From NCBI RefSeq assembly GCF_900099805.1, contig NZ_FNDR01000015.1:1-64000 (forward strand): a stretch of DNA of 64,000 nucleotides, read 5' to 3'. Below are positions 17,127-27,360 of the stretch, one piece after another (the first letter of the stretch is position 1; every line of letters starts with the position of its first letter). Source of the stretch: Variovorax sp. OV700 (GTDB lineage Bacteria; Pseudomonadota; Gammaproteobacteria; Burkholderiales; Burkholderiaceae_C). Both the position numbers and the translations under genes were made by a program. Under the pieces are notes generated by a model, which worked only from the letters and a program-made list of their open reading frames with translations, did no database searches and was not told the DNA's origin.

Positions 17127-18835
17127 GGGTGGTTCTCCTGAAGGAAATGGTGGCCCGTGGCCTGGTCGAACACGGCCTGCGCCTCGTCGGCGGAGCTGCC
17201 GCGCCAGGCGACGATCTGGTCGGGGCGAATCAACACGAGCGGTGCCTCGTACAAGTCCCGCAGCATGGGCTCCGCAAGCCGCACGATCCGCAGGTCCAGG
17301 CCGCGCGCGTGCGCGATCGCTTCGAACGGCGCCGTGTCGGGCGGCTCCGAGCCCAGCGCGAGCACCGTCCAGTCGCGCCCGAAAAGATCGAACAGCGAAC
17401 GACCGTCTCCCAGCCAGGCATGCGGCGGCCGGCCGCCGGGGCAGGCGGTGGGAACGTAGCGATTGGGCTCATCAGGCGGCGCCGCCGTGCCATCGGACAC
17501 GATCGCAGGCGAGCCGTCGTAGCGCCCGCCGAAAGTGACGCCCGGGATGTTGAACTCCAGCCGTGCGTGCGCGTCCAGATGCTCGGCGGCGGCGCGGCGC
17601 TCGGCATCGCCACGGGGCGAATCTTCTTCGAGTTCGGGGCGCGCAGCGAACAGGCCGACCGAATCGGCGAATCGTCTCGCGTAGCCTGTGTTGCGCTCGG
17701 CCAGTGGGCGGCGCTCCGCCTCGTAGCTTTCCAGCAGCGCGGCGGGCGCCTGCCCGCGCAGCACGGCGGCCAGCTTCCAGCCCAGATTCACCGCGTCTTC
17801 GACCGCGGTGTTGTAGCCCAGGCCACCGGTGGGCGTGAACAGATGCGCCGCATCGCCCGCGATGAACACGCGGCCGCGCTGGAACTGTTTGGCAACGAGG
17901 GCGTGGCCAGCCTGCCAGACGCCCATCGACAAGATCTCGATCGGCACGTCCACGCCGACCGTCTGCGCGAAGATGCGACGCGCATCGGCCTCTGTCCAGG
18001 TCTCCGGGTTCTCGTGCGGATGCACGGCGGCGTGAAAAGCGTACTCGGCGACACCGTCCACGGACGCCATGAAGGCACGCCGCTCATGATTGACCGCGAC
18101 GTACATCCAGGCCTTGGGATGGGGCAGCGCCGAGATGAATTGCGCAGACCGCAGGTAGATGGCGAACATCTTGCCGCCCATGAAGTCGCGCTGGATGCCG
18201 GTGACGCCGCCCCATTCGATGCCGAGCTCGCTGCGCACGATGCTGCGCGGGCCATCGGCGCCGACCAGGAATTTGGCCTTCACCTCAACCGGGTCGCCGC
18301 CTTCCGTGGGTCGGATGCACGCATCGATGCCGTCACCGGTGTCGGCGAAGCGTTCCAGCCGCCAGCCGTAGCGTACGTCGACCGTGGGCCACGCCTCGGC
18401 ATGGCTGCGCAGTGCCGCCTCCACGAACTTCTGCGAGACGCGGTGCGGCAACTCGGCCGCGCTCCATGAGCCGGTCATAGACTTGATCTTCTCGGTGGCT
18501 TGTGCGGCAGTCGGCAAGTGGATGCGCGCCAGTTCATGGCCCGTGTAGCGCGTGAAGTAGGCAATGTCGGTTGGGTGGTCGGCCGGCAGGCCCAGGCGCC
18601 GGATCTCGTGCGCGAAGCCCAGCCGGCGGAAGTGCTCCATCGTGCGCGCCTGGGTGGCGTTGGCCTGCGGGTTGAAGGCGGTTCCCGGCTTCGCATCGAC
18701 CAGCAGGCAGCGGATGCCCCTGCGGCCGAGTTTGTTGGCCAGCATGAGGCCGCACGGGCCGCCGCCCGCGATCAGGATTTCTGTCTCCACCGCGCGGGGC
18801 TGCACGGGGGCCGTAGTATTGGTGGAATAGGTCAT
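17123..18835 (-). CDS. FAD-dependent aromatic monooxygenase, probably resorcinol- or salicylate-type hydroxylase
   Basis: 570 aa from the ATG at 18835 (an in-frame ATG at 18862 adds 9 residues; neither has a clear ribosome site). Group A flavin hydroxylase signatures: ILIAGGGPCGLMLANKL (ADP-binding), FLVGADGPRSIVR (DG motif) and GDAAHLFTPTGGLGYNTAVEDAVNLGWKL (FAD ribityl binding, shown in part). The C-terminal thioredoxin-like domain is typical of PheA/TfdB-type phenol hydroxylases. Since the next two genes act on hydroxyquinol and maleylacetate, the product is probably hydroxyquinol, from resorcinol, a dihydroxybenzoate or hydroquinone. First gene of the three-gene operon. Confidence 0.88.
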   Translation of the reverse strand: MTYSTNTTAPVQPRAVETEILIAGGGPCGLMLANKLGRRGIRCLLVDAKPGTAFNPQANATQARTMEHFRRLGFAHEIRRLGLPADHPTDIAYFTRYTGHELARIHLPTAAQATEKIKSMTGSWSAAELPHRVSQKFVEAALRSHAEAWPTVDVRYGWRLERFADTGDGIDACIRPTEGGDPVEVKAKFLVGADGPRSIVRSELGIEWGGVTGIQRDFMGGKMFAIYLRSAQFISALPHPKAWMYVAVNHERRAFMASVDGVAEYAFHAAVHPHENPETWTEADARRIFAQTVGVDVPIEILSMGVWQAGHALVAKQFQRGRVFIAGDAAHLFTPTGGLGYNTAVEDAVNLGWKLAAVLRGQAPAALLESYEAERRPLAERNTGYARRFADSVGLFAARPELEEDSPRGDAERRAAAEHLDAHARLEFNIPGVTFGGRYDGSPAIVSDGTAAPPDEPNRYVPTACPGGRPPHAWLGDGRSLFDLFGRDWTVLALGSEPPDTAPFEAIAHARGLDLRIVRLAEPMLRDLYEAPLVLIRPDQIVAWRGSSADEAQAVFDQATGHHFLQENHP

Positions 18836-18893
18836 GGACTTGGGGCCGTATGGGCTCGGCATCGCCGGCGAAGCGATGACTCCGCATAGATGC

Positions 18894-18906
18894 TTAGGTT
18901 ACCTAA
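18894..18906. promoter_or_regulatory. Perfect palindrome TTAGGT-T-ACCTAA, candidate MarR operator
   Basis: A 13-bp dyad (6-1-6) in the 92-base divergent region, 59 bases from the monooxygenase start and 22 bases from the marR start. Size and symmetry fit MarR-family operators, so it could control both directions. Binding is inferred. Confidence 0.7.
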
Positions 18907-18927
18907 ATACTTCAGGATTGCAAGGCT

Positions 18928-19404
18928 TTGAGGAATTCCCCTACACCCGGAAAGGGAGCGCGCGTCGACGAGGGCTGGCGCACCGACAACGTCGGGCGCC
19001 TGCTCAGCAGCGCGCTTCGCCGCTTCGAGGAGCGCGTGATGTCGTTAATGGTCGAGCGCGGCCATGCGCAGACACGCCGCTCGCACGTCAATCTCACGCG
19101 CCACCTCGACATCGGCGGTACGCGCATCACCGAACTCGCCCGTCGCGCCGCGATGACGAACGCGGCGATGACGGAGCTGATCGACCAATGCGAATCGATC
19201 GGGCTCGTCGAGCGGCTGGCCGATCCCGCGGACAAGCGCGTGCGCATCGTCCGATTCACGCCGGTCGGCGAAAGCTGGCTGAAGGATTTTGGCCGCGCCG
19301 TGGCGCAGGCCCAGCGCGAGATGTCGAAGGAGGTGGGTGAGGACCAGCTGGTCGTGGTGCTGGCTGCGCTTGCCAGCTACGCGGGCACGGGCGGGGAGCC
19401 CTGA
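18928..19404 (+). CDS. MarR-family regulator of the hydroxyquinol operon
   Basis: 158 aa from a TTG at 18928, which is the only start codon in frame before the conserved core. The winged helix domain spans about 25-130, with RRSHVNLTRHLDIGGTRITELARRAAMTNAAMTELIDQ and the wing LADPADKRVRIVRFTPVG. It is divergent from the monooxygenase, with the TTAGGTTACCTAA palindrome between the two, so it is most likely a repressor released by a phenolic ligand. Confidence 0.88.
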   Translation: MRNSPTPGKGARVDEGWRTDNVGRLLSSALRRFEERVMSLMVERGHAQTRRSHVNLTRHLDIGGTRITELARRAAMTNAAMTELIDQCESIGLVERLADPADKRVRIVRFTPVGESWLKDFGRAVAQAQREMSKEVGEDQLVVVLAALASYAGTGGEP

Positions 19405-19414
19405 GGGTTCCCGA

Positions 19415-19438
19415 GCGACCCCGTCAGTCGGGGGTCGC
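19415..19438. terminator. Hairpin between convergent marR and livF
   Basis: GCGACCCC at 19415-19422 pairs perfectly with GGGGTCGC at 19431-19438 across an 8-base loop. It lies between two converging genes and could terminate both. No T-run on either side, so termination efficiency is uncertain. Confidence 0.5.
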
Positions 19439-19449
19439 GGAATGGGCCT

Positions 19450-20159
<710 letters not shown>

Positions 20160-20163
<4 letters not shown>

Positions 20164-20921
20164 GCTTCGGCCTCTTCTTCGCCCAGGTAAACGGCCCGCA
20201 CTTCGGGGTGGTTGCGGATTTCTTCCGGCGTGCCGGTGAACAGGATCTTGCCGTAGACCAGCACGCTGATGCGGTCGGCCAAGGCAAACACCGCGTCCAT
20301 GTCGTGCTCGACCAGCAAGATCGTGTACTGGCGCTTCAGCTGCTGCAGCAGCGCGATGACGCTGGTGGATTCCTGCACGCTCATGCCGGCCATGGGCTCG
20401 TCGAGCAGCAGGAACTTGGGCCCGGCCGCCAGGCTCATGGCCAGCTCGAGCTGGCGGCGCTCGCCATAGCCGAGGTCGCCGGCTGGCACATGGAGGCGGT
20501 TTGCGAGGCCCGTGGCGGCAAGCGCCTCTTCGGCGGACTGGCGCGCTTGCCGGTCGGCCGCCATGGGCTGCCAGAACCGGAAGGCGTGCTTGCGCGAGGC
20601 CAGCGCTGCGAAGGTCGCGTTCTCGATCACGCTGAAATCCTCGAAGATCGAGGTGATCTGGTAGGACCGCAGCAAGCCGCGTTGCGCGCGTTGGTGGATG
20701 GGCAGCGCGGACACGTCGGCACCGCGGAACCACACGCTGCCGCTGTCCGCTTCGAGCTCGCCGGACAGCTGGTTGATGAGGGTCGTCTTGCCGGCGCCAT
20801 TGGGGCCGATGATTGCGTGAAGCTCGCCTTCATGGATGTCGAGCGACACTGAGTCGGTGACGAGCAGTGCGCCAAAGCGTTTGGTCAGCCCGTCGGTGCG
20901 AAGGACGCTGGTGGTCATCAT
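20160..20921 (-). CDS. livG: LIV-type ABC transporter ATP-binding protein (LivG-like)
   Basis: 253 aa from the ATG at 20921 (a second ATG follows at 20918). Canonical Walker A GPNGAGKTTLINQL, signature LGYGERRQLELAMSLA and Walker B FLLLDEPMAGMS, with the switch His in LLVEHDMDAV. The start overlaps the livM stop by 4 bases. With LivF it forms the ATPase pair; if the Walker A Arg in LivF weakens hydrolysis, this subunit would carry most of the activity. Confidence 0.92.
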
Positions 20922-21943
20922 GCGGATCCTTTCGCTGCGGCGATCGCATTGCGTGCCGTGGCCGAGTCGTCGACAAGCGTTGGCGCCTTGGGCGTTGGCC
21001 TTGCGTCGAAGCGCTCCAGCAAGCCGACGATGCCTCGCTTGCCCAGCAGTGCAACGATCACGATCAGCGGCCCGAAGATGACCATCCAGTGCTCGGTGAA
21101 GCCTTTCAGGACCTCTTCCAGGCCAAGAAAAACCAACGCACCCATGAGAGGCCCGAAGACCGTTCCCAGGCCGCCGATGACGACGATGACGATCAGCTCG
21201 CCCGAGACGGACCATGCGAGCGTGCTGGGTGAAGCAAAGGCGTTGAGGTTGGCCAGCAGCAGCCCCGCGACGCCGCACAGCATGCCGGACATCACGTACG
21301 CCAGCAACTGGTAGCGCACCACCGGGATGCCGGCGGCACTCACCCGCCGCGCGTTCTGCCTGGCGCCGCGAATCACCATGCCGAACGGCGCGACGCGCAG
21401 GCGCGCGAGCCACCAGATCGAAAGCACCAGCACGACGAACGCCGCGACATAGACGCTGGTTGCCGACGACAGGTCGATGGGCCCGAAGCGGCTGCCCAGA
21501 GCAATCGACAGGCCGTCGTCGCCGCCGTAGTTCTTCAGGCTCACGAACAGGAAGTAGCCCATCTGCGCAAAGGCCAGCGTGATCATGATGAAGGCGATGC
21601 CGCTGGTGCGAAGGCTGATCGCACCGGTGACCAGCCCGACCAGTCCGCAGGCACCCAGGCAAAGCAACAGGTGGACCCAGCCGCTGCCCACCCCATGGAA
21701 CGACGCCAGGCCGACCGCGTAGGCGCCGAGCCCGAGGAACAGCGAATGGCCGAAGCTCACCAGGCCGCCGTAGCCCAGCGCGATGTTGAGCGCGCAGGCG
21801 GCAATCGCATAGATGATGATGCGCGCGAAGAAGGCGATGTAGAAGGTCTGGCCGGTGGCCTGCGCCACGAAAGGTACGCTTGCCAGCAGCAGCAGGACCA
21901 GCAGCGGCACCCAGGTGCTCGGGCGTGAAAGAAGTGTGGTCAT
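20918..21943 (-). CDS. livM: LIV-type ABC transporter permease (LivM-like)
   Basis: 341 aa from the ATG at 21943, just after the livH stop. Around eight or nine hydrophobic segments; signature ALNIALGYGGLVSFGHSLFLGLGAYAVG (about 48-75, given in part) and the ABC-coupling loop around RQNARRVSAAGIPVVRYQL. A basic, Ala-rich C-terminal tail extends about 25 residues past the last helix. Inner-membrane partner of LivH. Confidence 0.92.
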   Translation of the reverse strand: MTTLLSRPSTWVPLLVLLLLASVPFVAQATGQTFYIAFFARIIIYAIAACALNIALGYGGLVSFGHSLFLGLGAYAVGLASFHGVGSGWVHLLLCLGACGLVGLVTGAISLRTSGIAFIMITLAFAQMGYFLFVSLKNYGGDDGLSIALGSRFGPIDLSSATSVYVAAFVVLVLSIWWLARLRVAPFGMVIRGARQNARRVSAAGIPVVRYQLLAYVMSGMLCGVAGLLLANLNAFASPSTLAWSVSGELIVIVVIGGLGTVFGPLMGALVFLGLEEVLKGFTEHWMVIFGPLIVIVALLGKRGIVGLLERFDARPTPKAPTLVDDSATARNAIAAAKGSA

Positions 21944-21947
21944 GGGA

Positions 21948-22865
21948 CTACCTGTTGGCGGGGAAGAGACCTTGGGGGCGCCACGCGAGCACCACGGCCA
22001 TGAGCAGGTAAACCAGCATCGAAGCCAGCGCGGGACCGGCCGCATCGGCAAAGGAACGCTCGGTGACCTGGCGCAGCAGGAACGGCAGGAACACGCGGCC
22101 CATGGTGTCGACGATGCCCACGATCAGCGCGGCATAGAAGGCCCCGGTCACGGAGCCGATGCCGCCGATGACGATGACCACCAGCGTCGTGATGAGGACC
22201 GACTCGCCCATGCCCGACTGCACCGACAGGATCGGCCCGGCCATCGCGCCGGCAAGCCCCGCCAGCATCGCGCCGACGGCGAAGAGCATCGCGTTCAGCA
22301 GGCGAATGTTCACGCCGAGCGCGGCCACCATCGCGGGATTGACGGCGCCGGCGCGGATCAGCATGCCGACCTTGGTCTTGTTGATCAGCAGCCAGGAGCC
22401 GACCGCGACGGCCAGCCCGACCGCGATGATGGCGATCCGATACGAGGGGTAGCTGAACCCGCCGATGTCGATGGCGCCGCTCAGGAACTCGGGCACCTGC
22501 AGGAAGACGGGCTGCGACCCCCAGACGATGCGCACCAGCTCGTTGAAGAACAGCACGAGGCCGAAAGTGGCCAGCACGTGATCGAGGTGGTCCCGCCGAT
22601 AAAGACGCGACACCGCCACGAACTCCAGCGCCAGGCCCAACAGCAGCGAGCCGACCATGGCCGCGGCAACGGCCCATCCGAACGATCCCGTGTACTGGAA
22701 GGCCGTGGCCGCAAAGTAGGCCCCCATCATGTACAGGGAGCCGTGCGCCAGGTTGACGAAGCTCATGATGCCGAAGACCAGCGTCAACCCCGCCGCCAGC
22801 AGGAACAACAGGACGCCGTACTGGAGCCCGTTGAGCAGCTGTGCAAGAACAACCGTGCTGCTCAT
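21948..22865 (-). CDS. livH: LIV-type ABC transporter permease (LivH-like)
   Basis: 305 aa with about eight transmembrane helices. Characteristic start LLNGLQYGVLLFLLAAGLTL and MSFVNLAHGSLYMMGAYFAA, and the C-terminal LVVIVIGGIGSVTGAFYAALIVG-type repeat (in part). It begins 4 bases before the binding-protein stop region ends, so the two genes are tightly spaced. Inner-membrane channel subunit. Confidence 0.92.
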   Translation of the reverse strand: MSSTVVLAQLLNGLQYGVLLFLLAAGLTLVFGIMSFVNLAHGSLYMMGAYFAATAFQYTGSFGWAVAAAMVGSLLLGLALEFVAVSRLYRRDHLDHVLATFGLVLFFNELVRIVWGSQPVFLQVPEFLSGAIDIGGFSYPSYRIAIIAVGLAVAVGSWLLINKTKVGMLIRAGAVNPAMVAALGVNIRLLNAMLFAVGAMLAGLAGAMAGPILSVQSGMGESVLITTLVVIVIGGIGSVTGAFYAALIVGIVDTMGRVFLPFLLRQVTERSFADAAGPALASMLVYLLMAVVLAWRPQGLFPANR

Positions 22866-22869
22866 GGGA

Positions 22870-24048
22870 TCACTTCAGCGCGCACTGCGCGTGGTAGGCA
22901 TCGACCTGTTTCGGCAGCGGCGTGGCCAGCAGCTTGCCGGAGACGCTGCTGCCGTTCTTCACGGTCTCGAACGCGTAGTAGTTCTGCACCGGCAGGTTGT
23001 TGTTGTTGAAGGCGAAGGGCCCCCGCACCGATTTCACTTCGCTGCCCGCGGCCTTGACGGCGGCGGCCAGCGCCTTGCTGTCGCCGGCCTTGGCCTTGCC
23101 GAGCGCGATGTTCAGGATGTTGGCCGCGTCGTAGGCCGTTGCGGCGTACTCGCTGGGTGTGCGCTTGTATTTGGCCTCGAAGTCGGCCACGAACTTCTTG
23201 CTCTCGGGCGTGTCCAGCGCCGCGTCCCACATGGCGCCGCTGATGCTGCCAACGGCCGCGTCGCGCAAGGCGGGCAGGGTGGTGCCGTCGACCGTGAAGA
23301 CCGAATAGAGCGGCAGCTTGCTCATCAGGCCTGCTTGCGCCATCTGCTTGATGAAGTTCACGCCCATGCCGCCGGGATAGAACACGAAGACGGCATCGGG
23401 CTTGGCCGCCTGCAGCTGCGCGAGCTCGGCGGAATAGTCGGGCTGGTTGACCTGGGTGTAGACCTCTTCGACGATCTGGCCCTTGAAGTAGCGCTTGAAG
23501 CCGGTCAGCATGTCCTTGCCGGCCTGGTAGTTGGGGGCCATCAGGTAGACCTTCTTCACGCCCTTGTCCTGCGCGAACTTGCCCATGGCTTCGGCTGCGC
23601 CGTCGTTCTGCCAGGCGGTCGAGAACACATTGGGTTTGCAACCGGCACCAGCCAGCGGCGACGGTCCGGAATTGGTGGCAATGGCGACAACGCCGGACTC
23701 CGCGATGCGCGGCAGGCTGGCCATCATCACGTTGGAAAAGCTCAAACCGACGATGGCATCGACCTTGTCCTTGTCGATGAACTTGCGCACGATCTGGCCG
23801 CCGATCTCCGGCTTGAGCTGGTCGTCTTCCTTGAGCACCGTGGCCGGTTGTCCACCGAGCTTGCCGCCGAGCTGCTCGACCGCCAGCATGAAGCCGTCGA
23901 CCTGGTCCTGGCCGACGACCGCGATCGGCCCCGACAACGGTGCCATGAAGCCGATGGTGGCGGCTGCCGCGAACTGGCTGGCGCCCGCGCAGGCGAGGGC
24001 GGCCAGAACCAGGCTGGTGCGGCGAAGGGAAGGTGTGCGTGTCGTCAT
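22870..24048 (-). CDS. livK: LIV-type periplasmic substrate-binding protein
   Basis: 392 aa from the ATG at 24048. Signal peptide: MTTRTPSLRRTSLVLAALAC then ASQFAAA. The mature part is a Peripla_BP_6 protein: ATIGFMAPLSGPIAVVGQDQVDG at the N-terminus and LPQVDAYHAQCALK-like tail. It lies 74 bases after gentisate dioxygenase on the same strand and just upstream of livHMGF. By context the ligand is an aromatic acid such as salicylate or gentisate rather than leucine; this is inference. Confidence 0.9.
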   Translation of the reverse strand: MTTRTPSLRRTSLVLAALACAGASQFAAAATIGFMAPLSGPIAVVGQDQVDGFMLAVEQLGGKLGGQPATVLKEDDQLKPEIGGQIVRKFIDKDKVDAIVGLSFSNVMMASLPRIAESGVVAIATNSGPSPLAGAGCKPNVFSTAWQNDGAAEAMGKFAQDKGVKKVYLMAPNYQAGKDMLTGFKRYFKGQIVEEVYTQVNQPDYSAELAQLQAAKPDAVFVFYPGGMGVNFIKQMAQAGLMSKLPLYSVFTVDGTTLPALRDAAVGSISGAMWDAALDTPESKKFVADFEAKYKRTPSEYAATAYDAANILNIALGKAKAGDSKALAAAVKAAGSEVKSVRGPFAFNNNNLPVQNYYAFETVKNGSSVSGKLLATPLPKQVDAYHAQCALK

Positions 24049-24122
24049 GTCTTGTCTCGAGTGCTTATGAAATAAAAAAAGGTTGCAAGGGCGGCGGGGC
24101 CGGCCGAGCGTCGTGCAGCGTG

Positions 24123-25259
24123 CTACGCCAGCTCGCCCACCTGCGTTCGATGCGCGTGCAGCGCCTCGAAGATCGGTCCGTCGTTGAAGCGGAAGAGATC
24201 GAGCGTTCCCTGGCTGGCGGCATCGCAATGGGCCGCGAAGGGCTGCCACGACGGCACGACGAACATGTCGCCGCGCTTGACGCTCCATTGCTGCTCGCCC
24301 ACCTTCACGGTGCCGCTGCCTTCGAACACCTGGTAGACCGACGAGCCGACCTCGCGCTGCACCAGGGTGCTCGCGCCTTGCCTGATGCGGTGCATCTCGG
24401 TGCGCATCGTGGGCAGCACGTCGCGTCCGGTGCTCGGGTTCGTGAAGCGAACCGCCGCGTGGCCCGGGCTCAATGTGGCGGGATGGCCTTCATCCTCCAG
24501 CGCCAGCTGGTCGGCCAGGGCGCGGTCGGTGTCGACCCAGCGGTAGGCCAGGAGCGGCGTCGCTGTCGGCGCCTCCGGCTGCGAGAGCGGACGCAGGCCC
24601 GGGTGGCCCCACAGGCGCTCCGAGCGCGAGCGCTCCGGCGTGGCTTTCTCGACCGTGCTGACGCGCTCTCGCCCGAACTCGAAGAACTGCGACTCCGTGT
24701 AATACGAGAAAGGAATATCCAGCCCGTCGATCCACGCCATCGGCGCGCTGGCTGCGTTGTGATGGGAATGCCAGTTCCATCCGGCCTGCGGCAGGAAGTC
24801 GCCGCGCGACATCCGCACCGGATCGCCGTTCACCACGGTCCACACACCTTCGCCTTCCACAACGAAGCGGAACGCGTGCTGCGAGTGGCGGTGCTCTGGT
24901 GCGTCCTCGCCCGGCATCAGGTACTGGATGGCGGCCCACAGCGTGGGCGTGGCAAACGGCCTGCCGCCGAGCGCCGGATTGGCCAGCGCGATGGCGCGCC
25001 GCTCGCCGCCGCGGCCCACGGGAACGATGCGCCCGGCCTCGCTGGCGAGCTCGACCAGGCGATCCCAGCGCCACAGATGAGGTACCGCCTTGCTGCGCGG
25101 GTGCCGCGGCATCAGGTCGCCGATCTCCGTCCACAGCGGAACGAGCAGCTCGCTTTCGAAGCCTCGGTAGAGCTGCTCGAGCGCGGGGCTGGGCTCGGGT
25201 TGGCCCGGGCCCGCGACGGCCTTCAGGCGCACGGGGGAGGGGACGGTGTCGACTGTCAT
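24123..25259 (-). CDS. nagI: Gentisate 1,2-dioxygenase
   Basis: 378 aa, full length. A bicupin that opens gentisate between C1 and C2 to give maleylpyruvate. N-terminal cupin: PEHRHSQHAFRFVVEGEGVWTVVNGD (His ligands, shown in part, about 130-155) and HSHHN at about 180. C-terminal cupin: VFEGSGTVKVGEQQWSVKRGDMFVVPSW region near 325-350. Genes for salicylate 5-hydroxylase upstream and fumarylpyruvate hydrolase adjacent support the gentisate assignment. Confidence 0.93.
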   Translation of the reverse strand: MTVDTVPSPVRLKAVAGPGQPEPSPALEQLYRGFESELLVPLWTEIGDLMPRHPRSKAVPHLWRWDRLVELASEAGRIVPVGRGGERRAIALANPALGGRPFATPTLWAAIQYLMPGEDAPEHRHSQHAFRFVVEGEGVWTVVNGDPVRMSRGDFLPQAGWNWHSHHNAASAPMAWIDGLDIPFSYYTESQFFEFGRERVSTVEKATPERSRSERLWGHPGLRPLSQPEAPTATPLLAYRWVDTDRALADQLALEDEGHPATLSPGHAAVRFTNPSTGRDVLPTMRTEMHRIRQGASTLVQREVGSSVYQVFEGSGTVKVGEQQWSVKRGDMFVVPSWQPFAAHCDAASQGTLDLFRFNDGPIFEALHAHRTQVGELA

Positions 25260-25356
25260 GGAAGTTCCTTCGTGGGGATCGCTGCAGCGAGCGCTCGCGT
25301 GGCGCTTCTGACCGCTGTGTCGTTTTGTCGAGAGCCGGATTACGTCGGCTTGCGCT

Positions 25357-26061
25357 TCACTCGGCCGGACCGACCGTGAGCGTGATCTCGCCCACGCCGG
25401 CCACGCTGCCTTCGACGCGATCGCCAGGCTGGAGCGCGCCCACGCCTTCGGGCGTGCCGGTGAAGATCAGATCGCCGGGCTGCAGGTGGTAGTACTTCGA
25501 CAGGTCCTCGATCAGCTCGGGGATGTTCCAGATCAGCTTGGAAAGATCGGAGCGCTGGCGCTCCTGGCCGTTCACGCTCAGCGCCAGCGCGCCTTGATCG
25601 AGCACCGTGCCGGCCATGGGGACGACCTCGGACACCACCGACGACTGCTCCACGTCCTTGCCGAGGTCCCAGGGCCGGCCCTTGTCGCGGGCCACGAGCT
25701 GCAGGTCGCGCCGCGTCATGTCCAGGCCGCAGGCGTAGCCGTAGATCAGCTTGTGCGCGTCAGCGCGGTCGACGCGGAAGCCGGGCGCCCCGACGACGAG
25801 CACCAGCTCCATCTCGAAGTGGTAGTTGGACGTGCCGGGTGGATAGGCCACGGTGGCGCCGGATTCCACCAGCGTCGGCAGGCTCTTGGTGAAATAGAAC
25901 GGCACCTCCACCGTCTTGTCGACCGGCCGGCCCATCTCGATGGCGTGGGCGTGGTAGTTGCGGCCGACGAAGAACAGCCGGTTGACGGGCAGGCGCTCCG
26001 TCTTGCCGCGAACGGGCAGCGAGGCGATCGGAGGAGGGGTCCAGAGATAGGTGGTGGTCAT
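25357..26061 (-). CDS. nagK: Fumarylpyruvate hydrolase (FAH family)
   Basis: 234 aa from the ATG at 26061. FAH fold: FFVGRNYHAHAIEMG at the N-terminus, metal ligands in NYHFEMELVLVVG and YGYACGLDMTRRDLQ, and IFTGTPEGVGALQPGD at the C-terminus. In the gentisate pathway it splits fumarylpyruvate to fumarate and pyruvate. Its length and its place beside gentisate dioxygenase match NagK of the Ralstonia nag pathway. If the isomerase is truly absent, some FAH members accept maleylpyruvate directly, which cannot be judged from sequence alone. Confidence 0.9.
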   Translation of the reverse strand: MTTTYLWTPPPIASLPVRGKTERLPVNRLFFVGRNYHAHAIEMGRPVDKTVEVPFYFTKSLPTLVESGATVAYPPGTSNYHFEMELVLVVGAPGFRVDRADAHKLIYGYACGLDMTRRDLQLVARDKGRPWDLGKDVEQSSVVSEVVPMAGTVLDQGALALSVNGQERQRSDLSKLIWNIPELIEDLSKYYHLQPGDLIFTGTPEGVGALQPGDRVEGSVAGVGEITLTVGPAE

Positions 26062-26111
26062 GATGTGTGCAGTGCGTGGATCGGGGCGGACGCGCGTTGC
26101 GCATCCGTAAG

Positions 26112-27329
26112 TCAAAGCTTGGAGAGCGGCACCTGAAGGTCGGCGAGCTGGGCCGCATCGACGCTGGTGCGGCGCTCGATCAGGCGCCGCGCAAAGCGCA
26201 GATCGCGCGCAGAGTTCGGGCCCAGCGCCGCGACGACCTTGTCGGCGTCGAGGAAGAACATCACGAAGCTGCTGGCGCTCCGGTCGCCGCGCAACACCAC
26301 GCGATGTGCCGGCGCCGGCATGCCAAAGATCTGCAGGTTGACGTCGTACTGGTCCGACCAGAACCAGGGCAGCGGCTGATGGTTCACCGTGGTGCCGAGC
26401 GCAGCGCGCGCGGCGGCGATGCCTTGCTCCTGGGCGTTCTGCCAGGACTCCAGTCGCATCCGCCGGCCCGCCCATTCGCAGTGCCAGGCCGCCACGTCGC
26501 CCGCGGCCAGAATGTCGGGATCCGAGGAGCGGCACTGCGAATCGACCAGCACGCCGCCATCGCACGCCAGGCCCGCCTCGCGGGCGAGTTCGTCGTTGGG
26601 AACGAGGCCGACCCCGACGAGGACAGCGTCGCATTCGAGTTCACGCCCGTTGCCGAACGAGGCCGTGAGGCTGCCTTGCGCGCTCTGCGCGAGGCGCTCG
26701 ATGCCCGTACTCAGGCGGACATCGACACCGTGAGAGGTGTGCAGCTGCAGCAGGTAGTCGGAAATTTCGGCTGGAACGGTGCGTTCGCACAGCCGGCCCA
26801 TCGCTTCCACGACGGTCACGTCCAGGCCTTTCTTCCGGGCCGTGGCGGCCACCTCGAGTCCGATCCAGCCGCCGCCGACGACGAGCAGCCGCTTACCGGC
26901 AGACAGCGCGGCACCGAGCGCCGCCGCATCCTCGATGCTGCGCAAGGAGAAGACGCCGGGCAGATTCGCACCCGGGATATTGAGGCGGCGTGCCCGCCCG
27001 CCGTTGCAGAGGATCAGCTTGTCGTAGGCAACGGGCTCTCCATGCGTGAGACGAAGCTGCTTCGCCGCCCTGTCGATGAAGGTCGCGCCCACGTTAGGCC
27101 GCCAGTCGATGCCGAGCGCATCGAAGGCTTCCGGTTTTAACAGATGCGTCGTGTCCGCATGAGCGTCTCCGGAGAGCACTGCCTTGGACAGTGGCGGGCG
27201 CTCGTAGGGACGATGGGGCTCGTCGCCGATCAGGACCACACGGCCCGCGAAGCCCTCGCTGCGCAGCGTCTGCGCGGCCCACCCGCCGGCCTGGCCGGCG
27301 CCCACGATGACGATGGTTTCGGTAGTCAT
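26112..27329 (-). CDS. nagAa: Ferredoxin reductase component of salicylate 5-hydroxylase
   Basis: 405 aa. FAD/NAD-linked reductase with two dinucleotide motifs, IVIVGAGQAGGWAAQTL (residues 6-22) and LLVVGGGWIGLEVAATA (about 147-163), and the C-terminal reductase domain containing LESWQNAQEQGIAAA and QIFGMP. It passes electrons from NAD(P)H to the Rieske ferredoxin. The nagAa of Ralstonia is a plant-type ferredoxin reductase of different architecture, so the symbol marks the role, not orthology; BphA4-type is structurally closer. Confidence 0.88.
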   Translation of the reverse strand: MTTETIVIVGAGQAGGWAAQTLRSEGFAGRVVLIGDEPHRPYERPPLSKAVLSGDAHADTTHLLKPEAFDALGIDWRPNVGATFIDRAAKQLRLTHGEPVAYDKLILCNGGRARRLNIPGANLPGVFSLRSIEDAAALGAALSAGKRLLVVGGGWIGLEVAATARKKGLDVTVVEAMGRLCERTVPAEISDYLLQLHTSHGVDVRLSTGIERLAQSAQGSLTASFGNGRELECDAVLVGVGLVPNDELAREAGLACDGGVLVDSQCRSSDPDILAAGDVAAWHCEWAGRRMRLESWQNAQEQGIAAARAALGTTVNHQPLPWFWSDQYDVNLQIFGMPAPAHRVVLRGDRSASSFVMFFLDADKVVAALGPNSARDLRFARRLIERRTSVDAAQLADLQVPLSKL

Positions 27330-27360
27330 GGGTTCAAGGCCATGGAAGGGAGGAGAGGCA

